Assembly (NCBI GenBank): GCA_001574975.1 | Contig: KQ965832.1 | Location: 31,879 to 95,878, forward strand | Source: Gonapodya prolifera JEL478 | Lineage: Eukaryota; Monoblepharomycota; Monoblepharidomycetes; Monoblepharidales; Gonapodyaceae | Direction: 5' to 3' | Length of the DNA: 64,000 bases | Shown: positions 9,653 through 21,397 of the stretch, in pieces | How the letters are laid out: each line of letters opens with the position of its first letter | How positions within the stretch are numbered: the first letter of the stretch is position 1 | Translations under genes and position numbers: made by a program | The notes under the pieces: generated by a model | Told to the model about the DNA's origin: nothing | Database searches by the model: none | The model's input: only the letters and a program-made list of their open reading frames with translations

Positions 9653-10095
9653 AGGAAAAGGGGGTGAGCTTCTGAACATCTTTTTCGATACCAAGTTAAG
9701 ATGAGGTGATTAATTCCGTCCTTCGTGCGTGCAGGCGTACCATCATTCGAGTCTTGCCCAAGGCGGTGCGGTTCGAGCTGCGGGTGGTCTCGTCATTGAG
9801 CAGGGTCGGCTGAAATTAAGCGCAAGTAGAAATTATGCCGACACTAATTTCGAACGCACCATTCACCATCCATGCATTTCGAAAAGAAAATCACCCCACT
9901 GTCAGGCCACTACCGACCTGCTCCGGCTGCGTTCGAGCTTGCAATCGCGTACTTGAAAGGACTTGGTGTAAATATGGAGTCTGTAGATATTGTTAATCCC
10001 TTTGGATGTGCACGAGTAGATGTTTTGTATTGCATGATTCCAATACACTTTGGTTAGTTTTGCCCATATTTGGAAACTCAACCACACGCACCACA

Positions 10096-11553
10096 ATGAC
10101 CACCACGCCCGAATCCGCTGCCAACTCCGCTGCCATGCGTGCCCTGTCTCCTGCAGAGAAGTGCTTCTCCATCCCCGAACTCCTGGAGCACATCCTGTCC
10201 TTCTTGGCCGACGTCACAATGCCCGTCGGACGCTACGCCCGCGTGTCGTGAGCATCGCAATCGCACTAAGGTCACGTCTGTTCTAACGCTCGCTTTCCCT
10301 TCCATCGCGCTGCAAATCTACCCAGGAAAGCGTGGTATGGCCCCGTTGTGCGGAGGAACTTTCGCTGCATCCAAATCGGGAACATCAAAGACACGAAATA
10401 CGCCCCGCCTCGCATACTGCGCCGCTATCGTGCCCTCAGGCAAGAAAGCAGAGAAATCGTGCGACCCGTTGCCGTCGTCATTGGGCCCAACTGCATCAGC
10501 AAACTTCACTCGTTCGAAGCGGCCCAAATGGTCCGGAGCTTCGCGGACTCTGTGCAGTATCTGTCTTACAATTCCACTTATGCTCAGTTGTTGGACTGGA
10601 TCCCGGTCATCGAGGAGTCATGTAGTGCTCATCTCCGTTCACTCACCCTGGATAGGTTGAGGGACGCTGACTTGGCGCACGTGGACGCTATTTTGCAGAA
10701 ATCACCCAACCTGATTTCCCTCACCATTGTGGGTGTGGGGGGATCTCTGTTGCTTCCTAGCCTGGAGGTCGTACAGGGGTCGCTCCGGTACTTGAAACTC
10801 CAACGGAGACCCAGCGCACAGCCCTTCACAGCCGCATTATATAAGTCTCTAACCTCGCTACAGAACCTCCGAACACTTATCATCAACGACGATACTGATA
10901 GCGTCGAGTGGCCCCTGAAGTTGACATATGTGGCCGAGACGGTGCAGCACTGCAGCGACATTGAGGAGCTGCATTTCAACGGGTTCGGACTTCCGGTTGA
11001 GCTAGGAATCGATCCCATCTTTCTTGACGCACGGTGCACCCAACTCAAACATCTCGACATTTCGGGCTCCCTCTGGACCTCATTCTCCATCGAATTCATT
11101 CGTCACCTGGGAAGGTGCTGCCCTCATCTGGAAGCCCTCACACTCCAACACATCGATATTCGAGATATGAACGTTGTCATTCACTTTCTTCTCGAACTGA
11201 GTCCACACCTCAGACGACTGGATGTCCGGAGCAATGCCCTCGACGAATCAGACACTGCAGACGCGGGCAGACTCGTTCGATGGATCCTGACAGATCTTTG
11301 TCCAGTGGACTTTTTGTGCAATTGGCGGATAAGGGAGGCGCTTGGGATAATGAAGTGTCGTTGCTGTGGGCGGTACATCTGTCAAAACGCTGTACGAGGC
11401 TGTGCGTTCTGCGGCGGCGAATCACACGACAACATAGATGACTTGAAGGGCCGATCTGGGAAGTTCTTGCCTGAACCGTGCAGGCTCTCGAGACGTGACT
11501 TTCAGCTGCTCAAACAAATGGTTGATGATGAACTGCAAACTATCGAAGAGTGA
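10096..11553 (+). CDS. F-box/LRR protein with C-terminal cysteine motif
   Basis: Exons 10096-10247 and 10326-11553 (intron 78 bases, gtgagc to acccag) encode 459 residues. Residues about 22-65 are the F-box (CFSIPELLEHILSFLADVTM, then ARVSKAWYGPVVRRNF after splicing). Residues about 130-380 contain degenerate leucine-rich repeats of the amino-acid-selective ligase type (LRSLTLDRLRDADLAHVDAI, TQLKHLDISGSLW, HLEALTLQHIDIRD, HLRRLDVRSNAL). The C-terminus has MKCRCCGRYICQN and CAFCGGE, a likely zinc-binding cluster unusual for this family. Expected role: substrate receptor of an SCF complex. The splice at codon S51 restores the conserved Trp-Tyr after the F-box, which supports the model. Confidence 0.8.
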
Positions 11554-11705
11554 ATGCGCCCATTGCATTTGGACGGACAAGTTTACACACACTAGTATCT
11601 AACGCTACGTGTACTTTATTCAAAAAATGCGCGAATATTTCCAGAATGTCCCTCGCGTATCATAAAGGATCTGTCGGGCGAAACCTCGCGATCGCACCAT
11701 TTCGA

Positions 11706-11721
11706 CCCCCCCCCCCCCCCC
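11706..11721. repeat. poly-C run
   Basis: Sixteen consecutive C, 25 bases before the ATG of the next gene. This is a likely slippage site in replication and sequencing. Confidence 0.8.
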
Positions 11722-11746
11722 ATCACACGTCCACCCACACACCGCA

Positions 11747-13552
11747 ATGTCCTCCGCAGTTCCCGGTGCGTCTTTCCTCCCCTCCCTACCTTGCTGCGCC
11801 ATGTCTCACCCAACGTGTCGTTGGAATGGGCAATGAAATGTTGCAGAACTCGGACAGGCAACCCTCGATGCGGCCCCGCAGGACCTCAACGTGGACGTCG
11901 TGTCCGGATTCGTCAAGGCAACGATCCCCGGAGCGTGTTTTGCCGTGTGAGTGTGGTCCCGCGAGTGGTTGGGTTTTAAAGGTGAGTCACGATCTGATAA
12001 CACTGTTCCCTCACTTTTTCGAACCGCGGCGACAGTCCAAATCAAAAAATTCGCAAGCGGACAGAGTTAGAACCGCTGTACCATCTCGCATGCCTTGTTT
12101 TGAGCCTCATGGGTTCGTACGGCAAACACCCAGGCAACCCCACATTCAAACTGACCGACGCCCGCGGGACCCAACTCGTGCTCCGGCGCAAACCGCCCAG
12201 CGTGCTCGTCTCATCTACGGCGTACCAAATCGACCGGGAGTTCCTCGTGCTGGCCGCGCTGGGACGTGCGGGGCCGAGGAAGCCGTTCCTGTCTCGCGGG
12301 TGTACTTCTTGGAGACGGACCGAAGCATTGCCGGGTCGGAGTTTTACGTGATGGAGTTTGTGGAGGGTGATCTTTACGGATCCGAAGTTGGCGGGGATTT
12401 CGGAGACGGAGAGGAAGACGAGATGAGTGTTTTGTACGTTTTTTAGTACCGGCGAGGTAGCTTTTGACGTCATTTGTCTTAAAGCTACTGCCGTTGGGAT
12501 CGCAATTGGCGCTTTTGTAGTTTCATCTCCATAGTGAGGGGTCTGGCCAAGCTTCATAAAGTCGACCCACACAACGTCTGACTCGCTGGGCAAAAGGTGA
12601 GTGAATTGGCAATTCTCGAGAGTCGAGTGGGCCTTTTGGTCAGCACTTCGAGCTTATAACCGCTTTCTTCCTCTTTCTCAACTTTGTCCTAGGGATTCCA
12701 CAAAATCGGTAAGTCCTCCCACCTCTCACCGTCTTCCCGGTACTCCACCATTACTTCCGCTCCAACCACGAATATCCCCACATAGGAAACTTCTACCCCC
12801 GCCAACTAGCGACCTGGCGCGGCGTCCACACCGCACAAAAGGTGATCAAGTACCCCAACGGCTGCCCCGTCCCGCAGATCGACCGGTTCGAGGACATGGC
12901 GTGGCTGCAGCGCAAAATGATTGTTTTAAGGGGTGAGGCGGAGACACTTTCGTTGATTCGCTTTCCTCTACAAAATTGCAATACCTCATATCTCAGGGGA
13001 GCTTCCACTATCGGCCGTGAATTCCATTATCGGTTGACCTTGATAAGACAAACACTAACTCACCAATCTCTTCCCCGGACTCAACGCCTACCTTCCCCCC
13101 CATCAGACCCCCTCGCCGACCTTGCTTTCATTCTCGGCCCCTTCTTCATCCACCCAATCCGCGGTCAAGCCCCCTCGCCCGACTGCCCTTTAATTGCATG
13201 GTCGCAATTCCCAAGGCACGACCCCATCGCGTACATGCGGGCGTACTGCGAGGCAGCGGGATGGAGCTTCGAGAAGACATGGGCAGAGTGGGAGTACGTG
13301 ATGACGTTCCAGCGACTAAAAGGAGCTGTGATCGCGCATGGGATTGCGTTACGGGGGGCGACAGGAGCGGTGAGTGGTGCACATAGGTTTTGAAGGGGGC
13401 CGGATGGTTGAATTCGTTCTTACGTGAAATTTCTGTGTACAAGGGCGTCGTCCACGTTCGCACAGGTGTTTGCGGACTCAGTGCCTGGAATTGTTCGAGA
13501 GGCCCTAGAGTATGTCGACGGAGGAGACCTGGCAACCAAGGGCAAGCTGTAG
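11747..13552 (+). pseudogene. decayed ACAD10/11-type aminoglycoside phosphotransferase-like gene
   Basis: Conserved blocks of the APH-like domain of ACAD10/11 appear in order: KKFASGQS (about 12045), NPTFKLTDARGTQLVLRRKP (about 12137), REFLVLAAL, VYFLETDRSIAGSEFYVMEF (about 12300), IFTDPKLAGISETERK, GLAKLHKVDPHNV (about 12540), NFYPRQLATWRGVHTAQK (about 12786), FEDMAWLQRKM, DPLADLAFILGPFF (about 13108), DPIAYMRAYCEAAGW and WEYVMTFQRLKGAVIAHGIA, ending near 13552. Short introns with good gtgagt donors persist. However, the frame changes near 12285 and 12357 and again near 12570 without plausible introns. The catalytic HGD-x4-N loop and the DWE metal motif, expected between about 13000 and 13100, are absent. 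It is probably a pseudogene; assembly indels are possible but would not explain the lost catalytic region. Confidence 0.65.
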
Positions 13553-13785
13553 ATTGTATGCGTAGACGATGATGATAATTTAATGATGCGCGACTAATGC
13601 AGATGTTGAATGTATCAGTGGTAGAGAGAAGAGCTCAATGGCCGGGAAGTCACCCAACAATTTTGCTTTCTCATTCCCTCTTTTGCATATTTCCTAATTA
13701 TGACAAAAATCTATTCCGAAGTTCATAAAAATCAAAAACTCTTCCAGTACGGTATCGTGACGTAATTGGCGGTGCACTTGATCTG

Positions 13786-16526
13786 TTACACGGTCTCCGC
13801 CAGAACGTGCGTCTCCTCGCTATCCGACTTGGTGAAGGCGGGATCCTCTTTGTCGTGAATGTGCTCTTTCGGGACCCCAATTTCCCTGGGACGGCGCCCG
13901 GCTTTCACATCTTCGATAAGTTCTTTCCACTCCTGGGGGGATCGCGTCAGCTGGTAAAGAACCACGATGACGATTGTCGCGGCGCCTGTGGAGATTGTGA
14001 AAAAGCAACAACGCATGTGTTACAAATCGAGAAGTGCCCGACGGAGTTGGAAAGTCACTTACCAACGTTGGAGAATTGAATCACTCCGAAGGCAATCGTG
14101 ATGTTGGAAATAGCCATGCCGAGGCACAGAATAAGAGCAGTCCTAGAAAAAGCTTACGTTGAAACAGACATCTTTGCGGATCATTGCAATTATATCTCAC
14201 CCCACTGAAAGCAAGTTCCGTTGTTTTGTGAAGTCCACCTGTCCTTCGACCCAAATCCTACCCCCGAGAGCGGCAATAAGACCGAAGAGCACCATCTCGA
14301 TCCCACCAATCACGGGCTGTGGGCTACAATGTACCGGCACCCGTAAACACTTGATCAGCGTCCGCGAAAAAAAAAACTGTTACTGAGAGCCACGTGAGCT
14401 CACATGGTTGAAACCAGCGCTCCAAGTTTCGGAACGAAAGCCAAAATTATGGCAACAAGAGCAGCGAATGGGAATATTATGGTGGAGTAAACCCGCGTGG
14501 CCCTTTTCGACATCGTGGTGTCATCAGATGTTGATGTGCCAGTTCACGACGCTTGATACCAACCCCATCGTTCCCATGTTCTCCGCATATGTCGTAACCC
14601 CCTATGCACGGCACGTTATGAGCGGTGTTGCAAACGGTGAACAAGACATTTGTCACTTTGATGAACTCACGCAAGATCCACCAGCTGCGGCTATCGTGCA
14701 CGCAAGAGCGTCTCCAAGCAAGGACCTTCCAATGTATGGGTCGAGATTCTGCCCTGTCATAGCTCCAATAGCCTAGAAGCGGGTGGTGGTGGGGACATCA
14801 AGTTTGAATAAATTTTAAGAGTAATAAAACGTCGTCCGGAGCAAATAACACTAACCTTGATATGCCCGAGGTTCTCGGCAATGAGAACGATCACAGCTGG
14901 AAACATGGTGGCGATAGCGCTTCCAGAATATGTCGGGGTTATCAGTGTTGGAGCACCGCCCCAGGCAGCGTTCACGAGGTTGGTGAAGTCTACGGGCCAC
15001 CATAACCTGCAGTTTTGTGTCCGAAAAAAACGGTTTCGAGATTTTGATATTCACCGATTGGCTGGACGTCTCCTCCAGCTTTCCAGACGATGACGTATCT
15101 TTATTCGATGAGGAGCAGGAGTGAGCAAACACACACATTGCACGTTGAGGACAAAGCGACAACCCACAGAACGTAGCCAAATATAACACCAAGCAGGATC
15201 GGCAAGCGCTTGGAGATGTTGGTTCCCCAGATGGACGCCAACAATGTGAAGAGCACCACTGCAGCTGCCTGCTCACGATTCACATATCAGTAAGTCTTTG
15301 CGCCGAAAAGGTACAAGAGCCACGCACGATCCAAGGGCTTGCCCCTCCGCTGTTACAGTCGTTGGCAGCTGAGCCGGCGAGCGCAAGCCCAATGGCAAGG
15401 ACGATCCCGCCTGTGCAGGCTGGCTGGAGTGGGGGAAGAGTGGGGTGAGATGGGCGGTGTGGGGGGAGAAAGAGAGTGGATAATTTACGGGGAGGAGGAA
15501 TTCGATCCATGTGTGGCCGGCGATGATGACTGGTGAAGACGGACATCGACGTTATTCAAGCAGATTGCGGATGTGTCAAGCAAGCAACTTCAGAACTTAC
15601 CGACCAGACTGATGACTATGTAGCTGGATGGCATCCAAGGTATGAGCGCACGGGCTCACTTTGGCAGAACAAGGGAAGGGCTGAGTCTCTTACATCACAC
15701 CCATGACAACTATGCCACCCAAGGCGGGCGCACTTCGGAATATCGAATCGTCAGAGTACAATCAAGTCATTGCGACATAAAGTGAAACCTTACATGTTCG
15801 GGTTAAGTCCAGAGCCGGCGGCTTGAGTAGATTCATTGTGTGTGAGACACGTCAACATAGACGGGATTTCGGACGTTTTTTCTCACTGTATGGTGAAATT
15901 GCGAATACCTGGCACGTGAAAGAACTATGATCAGATACGTCGGGAGCGCCCGCGGAAGTGAAACATTCTCACCGGTCCGAGAAAAGCGAAGGACGAGCCA
16001 AGGTACGACGGAACGCGTCCTCCGGTAACCTAGTAAATGGCTTGCTACAATTTCCTCCACGACACGTGTATCTGGGTGAGGACGCACCAGGAAAAATACG
16101 AGGGTGCCGATCCCGGAGAACAGGAGCGCGGTGTTTGTGGATAAACCGAGCAACAGAGGGACCAAGACCGTTCCTCCGAACCTTAAAGTGAGGCGTCGTT
16201 GACATGTAGCTTAAAGTGAGACCGACTGAGAGTGCTTACATGGCTAAAAAGTGCTGGCATGCTGGTAGTTCCACAGTGGCGCCCCCAGTCAATATCTTGA
16301 CACAAACAGAAGCTTTTGCGCGAAAACAGGCCACGCACCTAGTAGGGCTATCTCATAGGGCTTGGGGTACTCGTCAGGAGCGACGATTGCGCCTTTTCGT
16401 CCAGCGATCAGCGTCGATCAGACATCTTGGCAACGCGGAGAGTAACAGCGAATTCGCACCCGGAATGTAGTTTGGCTTGTACTTGGGGAAGTACGACTTG
16501 GCGAATACGACCGGATCGATGCCCAT
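13786..16526 (-). CDS. NCS2 nucleobase:cation symporter (uracil/xanthine permease type)
   Basis: This is a multi-exon gene for a plasma-membrane permease. The start at 16526 gives MGIDPVVFAKSYFPKYKPNY. Further exons encode GRKGAIVAPDEYPKPYEIAL, LVPLLLGLSTNTALLFSGIG (about 16160) and VTGGRVPSYLGSSFAF (about 16025), the last two being near-universal NCS2 motifs before TM3. Later helices include AVVLFTLLASIWGTNISKRL (about 15260), NAAWGGAPTLITPTYSGSAI (about 14975, the substrate-binding helix region) and TYAENIG-like sequence near 14600. The tail QLTRSPQEWKELIEDVKAG ends at 13786. The sequence is nearer bacterial UraA-type than the fungal UapA type, judging by its short charged N-terminus. Exon borders between 14000 and 15800 are only partly resolved. 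Confidence 0.75.
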
Positions 16527-16988
16527 CCTTGGTTGCGGAGAGGAGAGTGGAGAGTGTGGCTTGGGTGTTGAGTGTGGGGTGGCTCCTTCTATCAAGCTGG
16601 GAGGCACCATGGGCACAAATATGATCGGCGGGCCGGTGCCTCCGATAACTAGAGACATAAAGCAGTGGGAAGCGAGCGGCGGGAATGTTGCAAAATGTAG
16701 TGGTAGGTTGGTCTTGTGGGCATAAGCGCAGGTTATTCCACTGACTTGTGGTGTCATGATGGAGTTTATGCGTGCAGCTGAGAATCAGGACTTCACTATA
16801 TTGGTCTATCAACAAGTAATTATGGCTGTTTCATGGAGGGGAACCTTCACATCTTTAGTCGGAAGAACTGCGGCTAAAATTGCGACACCCACGTGCCAAA
16901 AAAGAAACATCTCCCCCGTCCCTTCCTCTTCCTCCACACTTCCCTCTCCCTACCCCACCTCCAATCAGCCCACCTCTGCAATCCCTCG

Positions 16989-18304
16989 ATGGATTCCGTC
17001 ATCACGTCGTCAGACCCCGAGCATCCAGCGAATCTCATTCCAGAGCTTTGTCGCCAGTTTTATCACTTGGGATGGGTCACGGGCACGGGTGGTGGTATGT
17101 CCATCAAGGACAAGGAAAATGACTTGATATACATAGCACCGAGTGGGGTGCAGAAGGAGAGAATGAAGGTGAGGGGAGTCTGCGAGGTCTAGAGTGCGAA
17201 GCACGGAAGACCGAACTGTCCGAGCGCAGCGAGGACTCCGAGGCCTAAGCGCCCGTGAGGCGGTGACCGAGGAGTCCGCCGGAGGCGAGTGATCCGTGAA
17301 GCGGACTGTTCCCGCGAGGCATGAGCGCGTTAGCGCTGACCGAGGCTATATGCCGGAGGCGAGTGATCCTTGCGCGAAGCGCGAATGTCAGTTGACACTC
17401 GCGGAGCGAGTATTGGACCGAGAAATCCGCCGGAGGCGAGCGAATTACACCGCTGAGTGGAATACCCTCGCAGAGCGAAGAATGTACCACGCAGAGCGTG
17501 AATAGACACCGAGGAATCTGCCGGAGGCGATTGATACAACTGGGACAGGAGTAAAGTTATAGGGATGAGGCTAACACCACTGTCCACCCACTTTTCCAAA
17601 GCCCGAAGACCTCTACGTCGTCACCCCCACGCGCGAAGTGGTTCGGGCGCCCCCACCCGCACGCAAACTCAAGCCCTCCCAATGCACACCGCTTTTCTTC
17701 AACTCGTACATTCTCGCAAACGCCGGCGCGTGCGTGCACACCCACTCGCAGGCCGCCGTCATGGTCACGCTGCTCTATAGTGACGTGTTTCGGATAACGC
17801 ACCAGGAAATGATCAAGGGCATCCGCCGTGGCTCGACTGGTACTGCCCTGCGATACTATGATACCCTCGAGGTGCCCATTATTGAGAACACGGCCGAGGA
17901 GGAGGACCTCCGCGACCGTATGGCAGAGGCCATGAAGCGGTACCCTGAGTCTTGCGCTGTGCTTGTGCGCAGACATGGCGTGTATGTCTGGGGTGATTCC
18001 TGGGAGAAAGGTGAGTAGGAACTGGGAAAGGGGGCCGATAGGGGGTGCAAGGGGCCGGGTATCGATCCGAGAGTTTCAAATATTGACATGCCAAACCTCC
18101 GTCCGCCCCGCTCACACAGCCAAAGCCATGACCGAATGCTACGACTACCTCTTCGAGATCACAGTCAAGATGCGTCAGATGGGACTCGACCCGGCGCATG
18201 TCCCCGAGGATTCCGAGTACAGGCATCTGACAGCGGCTGCGGCAGGTGCAGGTGCAGGTGCAGGTGCTGTGTCGTCCGTCGCCGGTACAAATGGGCATAA
18301 ATGA
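16989..18304 (+). CDS. MDE1: methylthioribulose-1-phosphate dehydratase (methionine salvage)
   Basis: Exons 16989-17168, 17602-18010 and 18120-18304 give 257 residues in frame. This is the class II aldolase/adducin fold. Residues 18-42 ([20 protein letters not shown]) and [10 protein letters not shown] mark the MtnB/Mde1 subfamily. The zinc ligands are visible as CVHTHSQ (about residue 106) and [10 protein letters not shown] (about 185), and HQEMIKGI matches the catalytic-acid segment. The enzyme dehydrates 5-methylthioribulose-1-phosphate in the cytosolic methionine salvage pathway. The C-terminus ends with a low-complexity (AG)n run and is otherwise normal in length. Intron 1 is 433 bases, far longer than usual here, and is filled with GC hairpin repeats (separate entry). 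Confidence 0.9.
17195..17545. repeat. array of GC-rich hairpin repeats inside the MDE1 intron
   Basis: Four imperfect copies of a block with core GCCGGAGGCGA, each preceded by ACCGAG, lie near 17265, 17335, 17408 and 17510. They are separated by short hairpins with 3-base loops: ACTCGC-GGA-GCGAGT (about 17398-17412), CACGC-AGA-GCGTG (about 17490-17502) and GCG-CGAA-GCGC types. The module GAGGCCTAAGCGC and the left-edge word GCACGGAAGACCGA are shared with the two copies in the NOG2 introns. Confidence 0.75.
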
Positions 18305-18711
18305 GTGCGAGGGCGGGTGGAATTCTGGGGTCGGAGGAGGAGGCGGAGGGACGTGCGGCGTTGGGTCTTTCAGGGGACGAAGAGGGGACCGGCGTTCAGC
18401 GTACAGGGCACTCTCGATTTCATTCGGATCCTTGTTTGCCTCGCGAGTCGGCGCACAAATTTTTTCGTAGAGTATGAAGTGGGAGAAGACTCAGTTCTCC
18501 TCCAGAGTAATGATAAACTTCAATATATTCAAAGCATGTATGGCATCTATGGCAAATAAAATAACGTCCCAAAATCCTACACCAGCCGCAAAGTGATGTT
18601 TTCAAGAAAGAAAACCAGTTGCCTTTTCGTCATGCGGTCAATCTCCAACAATGCACGTTCACCACACCATCCCCAACTGGCACGTCCCACCCGCCACCCA
18701 CCGCCCACTCT

Positions 18712-20669
18712 TCACACATCAAACAGCACCTCAGCTGCTCTCCGCTCCTCTTCGGCCTTCCGAACCGTGTACTGTAAACACCCGGGTCCAAACCACCGTC
18801 AGTACTGCCACCACACCAACAAGCACCCCTCACACACACCGATAACGCACCTCTTTTATATCACACCCGCACGTCGAATGCAGCATGGCGCGCCTCTGCA
18901 GCTTGAGCAGCTCCTCGCGCAGCTCCGCCGCCCGTCGGACGAGCTCCACGTTGCGCTTGTTGGCTTCGGCGAAGGACGTTTCAAGGGTCGTGGCGATCAC
19001 CTTTTTGCGTTGGCGGCAGCGGAGGGCTGGTGGGTGGGTAGGAGGGGAGGTGGAGAGATGGGAGAGGGGGGTAATTTGTGAGATACAGTAACGAGATCAT
19101 GCACGAGCAAAGGCTTATGCGAAGCAGAAACCAGCGACGCAGTGCGAATGGCTGTTGCTTGCATCCAAAAAGCTACAATACCACACGTGGTACTGCATGC
19201 ACGACCCAGCACGGCCGTACACATCTTCAGCACAGTTCAGTGCAAGGGAATTATGCTCTGGTTTGGTCGCAACGACGGCTTCTGGCTCGTTGCGGGCGAA
19301 GAGCACGACCCTCTTTCATATAGATGGGCCAAAAACGTAGTCTGAGTCCCCGTGTCCGCCCGAAAGAGTTCCATCATCCCGAAGAGGTCAATACCCAGCG
19401 CCACATTGTCTTCAGCACGGCTCGCGCACTCCGAAACTTCCGCATCGGGATGACATCGAAGTCATGGCTCCTTGCGGGCAAAGCGCACGCAACCCCTTGC
19501 ACTACGCAGATGTGCCCAAAATAGTCATATTCCAGAGTGTCCGTTCGGAGGAGAATTTATTCTACCGGCCTCAATCCCGCACGGGTAGGCGCAGCGAAAT
19601 CCAGCACTCCAGCTCAGATGCCATAGCTCGCGCGACGAAACGCCGAGGTACTGCTTGAGTGGATCTTTCGAGGTCGCTTGGCCCATTGAGAGCGAAAGGT
19701 ACATGACCTCTTGCACGCCACAGATGTGCCCAAAATGTATCCGATCCGAGTCCTGAGCGTCCGTCCTTCAGAGTTCCGTCGAGAAGTCTCATCTTCGTTT
19801 CGGCAACATTCGCGCAAGGGGGGCCCTTACATTTCACTGCTACGAGAGTGCAACCTCTCACTTGCAGCTGCATGTACAAAATTGTCGTATCCGAATGACT
19901 TCCTCGTCCCGTCGATGCCTTCCTCCCAGTGCATTTCCACCTCGCCCCAAGTCCCCCCGCCTTCCCCGTTCCACTCACCAGCAATCCTATTCCTCTCCAA
20001 AAACTTCTTCCTTTTGGCCTCGGGATCCAACCCCGCGTCGTCGTCATCGTCGTCGCTCGGGGGCGTGTCGTACCGTGCCCTCTTGCGGGAGGTCTTCTTG
20101 GGCACATACTTGCGGGGTTTCTTGGCCGCCGAGGTCTGAGCCTTGCTACCGACACCTTTGGCGCCGCCGTCGGAGTCGTCCGAGTTCTGCTCCGAGGTCG
20201 CAGGCGATTGGTCCAGGAAATCGTAAGCAACGGCATTGTACGGAGTCTCGGCAATCAGGGTGGCTTCGGTGCGAGCCTCGCGGATCATTCTTTGCGGCTC
20301 TGGCGGAGGGGTGACAGATCCTTCGTAGGAGGGTTCTGGTGTGGGCTCTGGTGTCGCTTTGGGTCGCTCGGCAATGTCGACTGAGTTCGAGTCGAAGTTT
20401 GCAGCGGCCGAGAACGACTCGTCGAACGGGTTCGAAGTGCCCAGGATCTTGATTGCAGTTACGAAAAGAAGCCATAACGTCAGGCCAGACCCTTCGATGT
20501 GTCCTGTCCAGGTCGGGGTGGAAAGATATCGACTACTTACGAAACCAGTGAAACCCCCTCCTGTGACAGCCGGCATGCTGAGTCCCTCATCCTTGATGAA
20601 TCGAGATGGAGTCGGTAGGTCCGAGGTGATGGCCGTCATCTTTTCGTCGGTGTGAGGGTTCAAAGCCAT
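18712..20669 (-). CDS. Atf/CREB-family bZIP transcription factor
   Basis: Exons 20669-20541, 20447-19979, 19026-18851 and 18771-18712 give 277 residues in frame. Residues 1-130 are Pro/Ser/Thr-rich and probably activating. A nuclear basic patch (KKTSRKRARY) and an acidic run of six Asp precede the bZIP. The basic region is split by the third intron: KRKKFLERNRIA then ALRCRQRKK, matching the N-x7-R signature. A leucine-zipper-like helix follows (NVELVRRAAELREELLKLQ). The last tiny exon encodes YTVRKAEEERRAAEVLFDV. The factor should bind CRE-type TGACGT sites in the nucleus, as stress-response Atf1-like proteins do. The intron between exons 2 and 3 is about 950 bases and holds degenerate repeats. 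Confidence 0.85.
19265..19855. repeat. three degenerate direct repeats in the bZIP gene's large intron
   Basis: The motif cAGATGtGCCcAAAA recurs at about 19321, 19508 and 19726 (spacings about 187 and 218). Each copy is followed by a similar GAG(T/C)GTCCG word and preceded by a TTGCAC/GCG-rich stretch. Copies are clearly diverged. No open frame or terminal repeats are visible. It may be an old satellite or a triplicated element. Confidence 0.45.
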
Positions 20670-21397
20670 GGGCCACGGGGACGAGGCAAGGGTGGCCAAG
20701 TCCGCGAGTGACGCACGGCTGACACGACTTGACGTGACCTGCGACGTTGGCAATAACAGTTCCGCTTTGTTTGAGTGCATGATTGGTGCTGTTGAGCACT
20801 GGAATTTTTTGGAGAGGGTTTTCGCTCCAGTATGGTACCAGAAAAGGCCAGCTCAACGTTATGAGCCCAACTTTCAAAACTTCGAAATTTCGAGAGAGTA
20901 AACGATGTGAGTGGGAACAAATGATCGTACATCGTATGGTACTTGAGAGTTTGTGCGTTTGGTGCCCCCCGGTGGATTCCTGCGATGTTCGAGGTTGAGT
21001 TCCCTCCGCATCACATCGAGCGTCCTCCGCAGGTGGTTTATCAGCGTCGCACTGCTCTGTCTGACAACTTGTATCCAGATGTTGATTCCGGGACCAAGAC
21101 TTGATCCAACAATGATTATAAATCACTTGTCGCACTGCGCGATGCATTTATTTCGAGCATTTATTTGCTTAGATGCAGTAACATGCCTTCTCCCTTGTGT
21201 ACATTTCTAAGTCCTCGTTTTTTGCACCACGATTGAAGGAACTGACTAGTCGACTAGATAAATGCATTATCGTAACCACCGGGCAATGCCAGACAGTGTC
21301 CTTGGATGTGCATTTATTATTATAAATTTTAACTCGCGGAATACAGAAAGTAAAAGTCAAACGGATCTGATGTCTCGGTTATGGAGTGGCCACTTTT
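20670..21397. other. spacer between bZIP and permease genes
   Basis: AT-richer upstream region of the bZIP gene, which is on the - strand. It presumably holds that gene's promoter and the 3' region of the permease gene. A short near-palindrome around TAGTCGACTAG at 21246-21258 is visible. No gene or transposon is supported. Confidence 0.4.
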
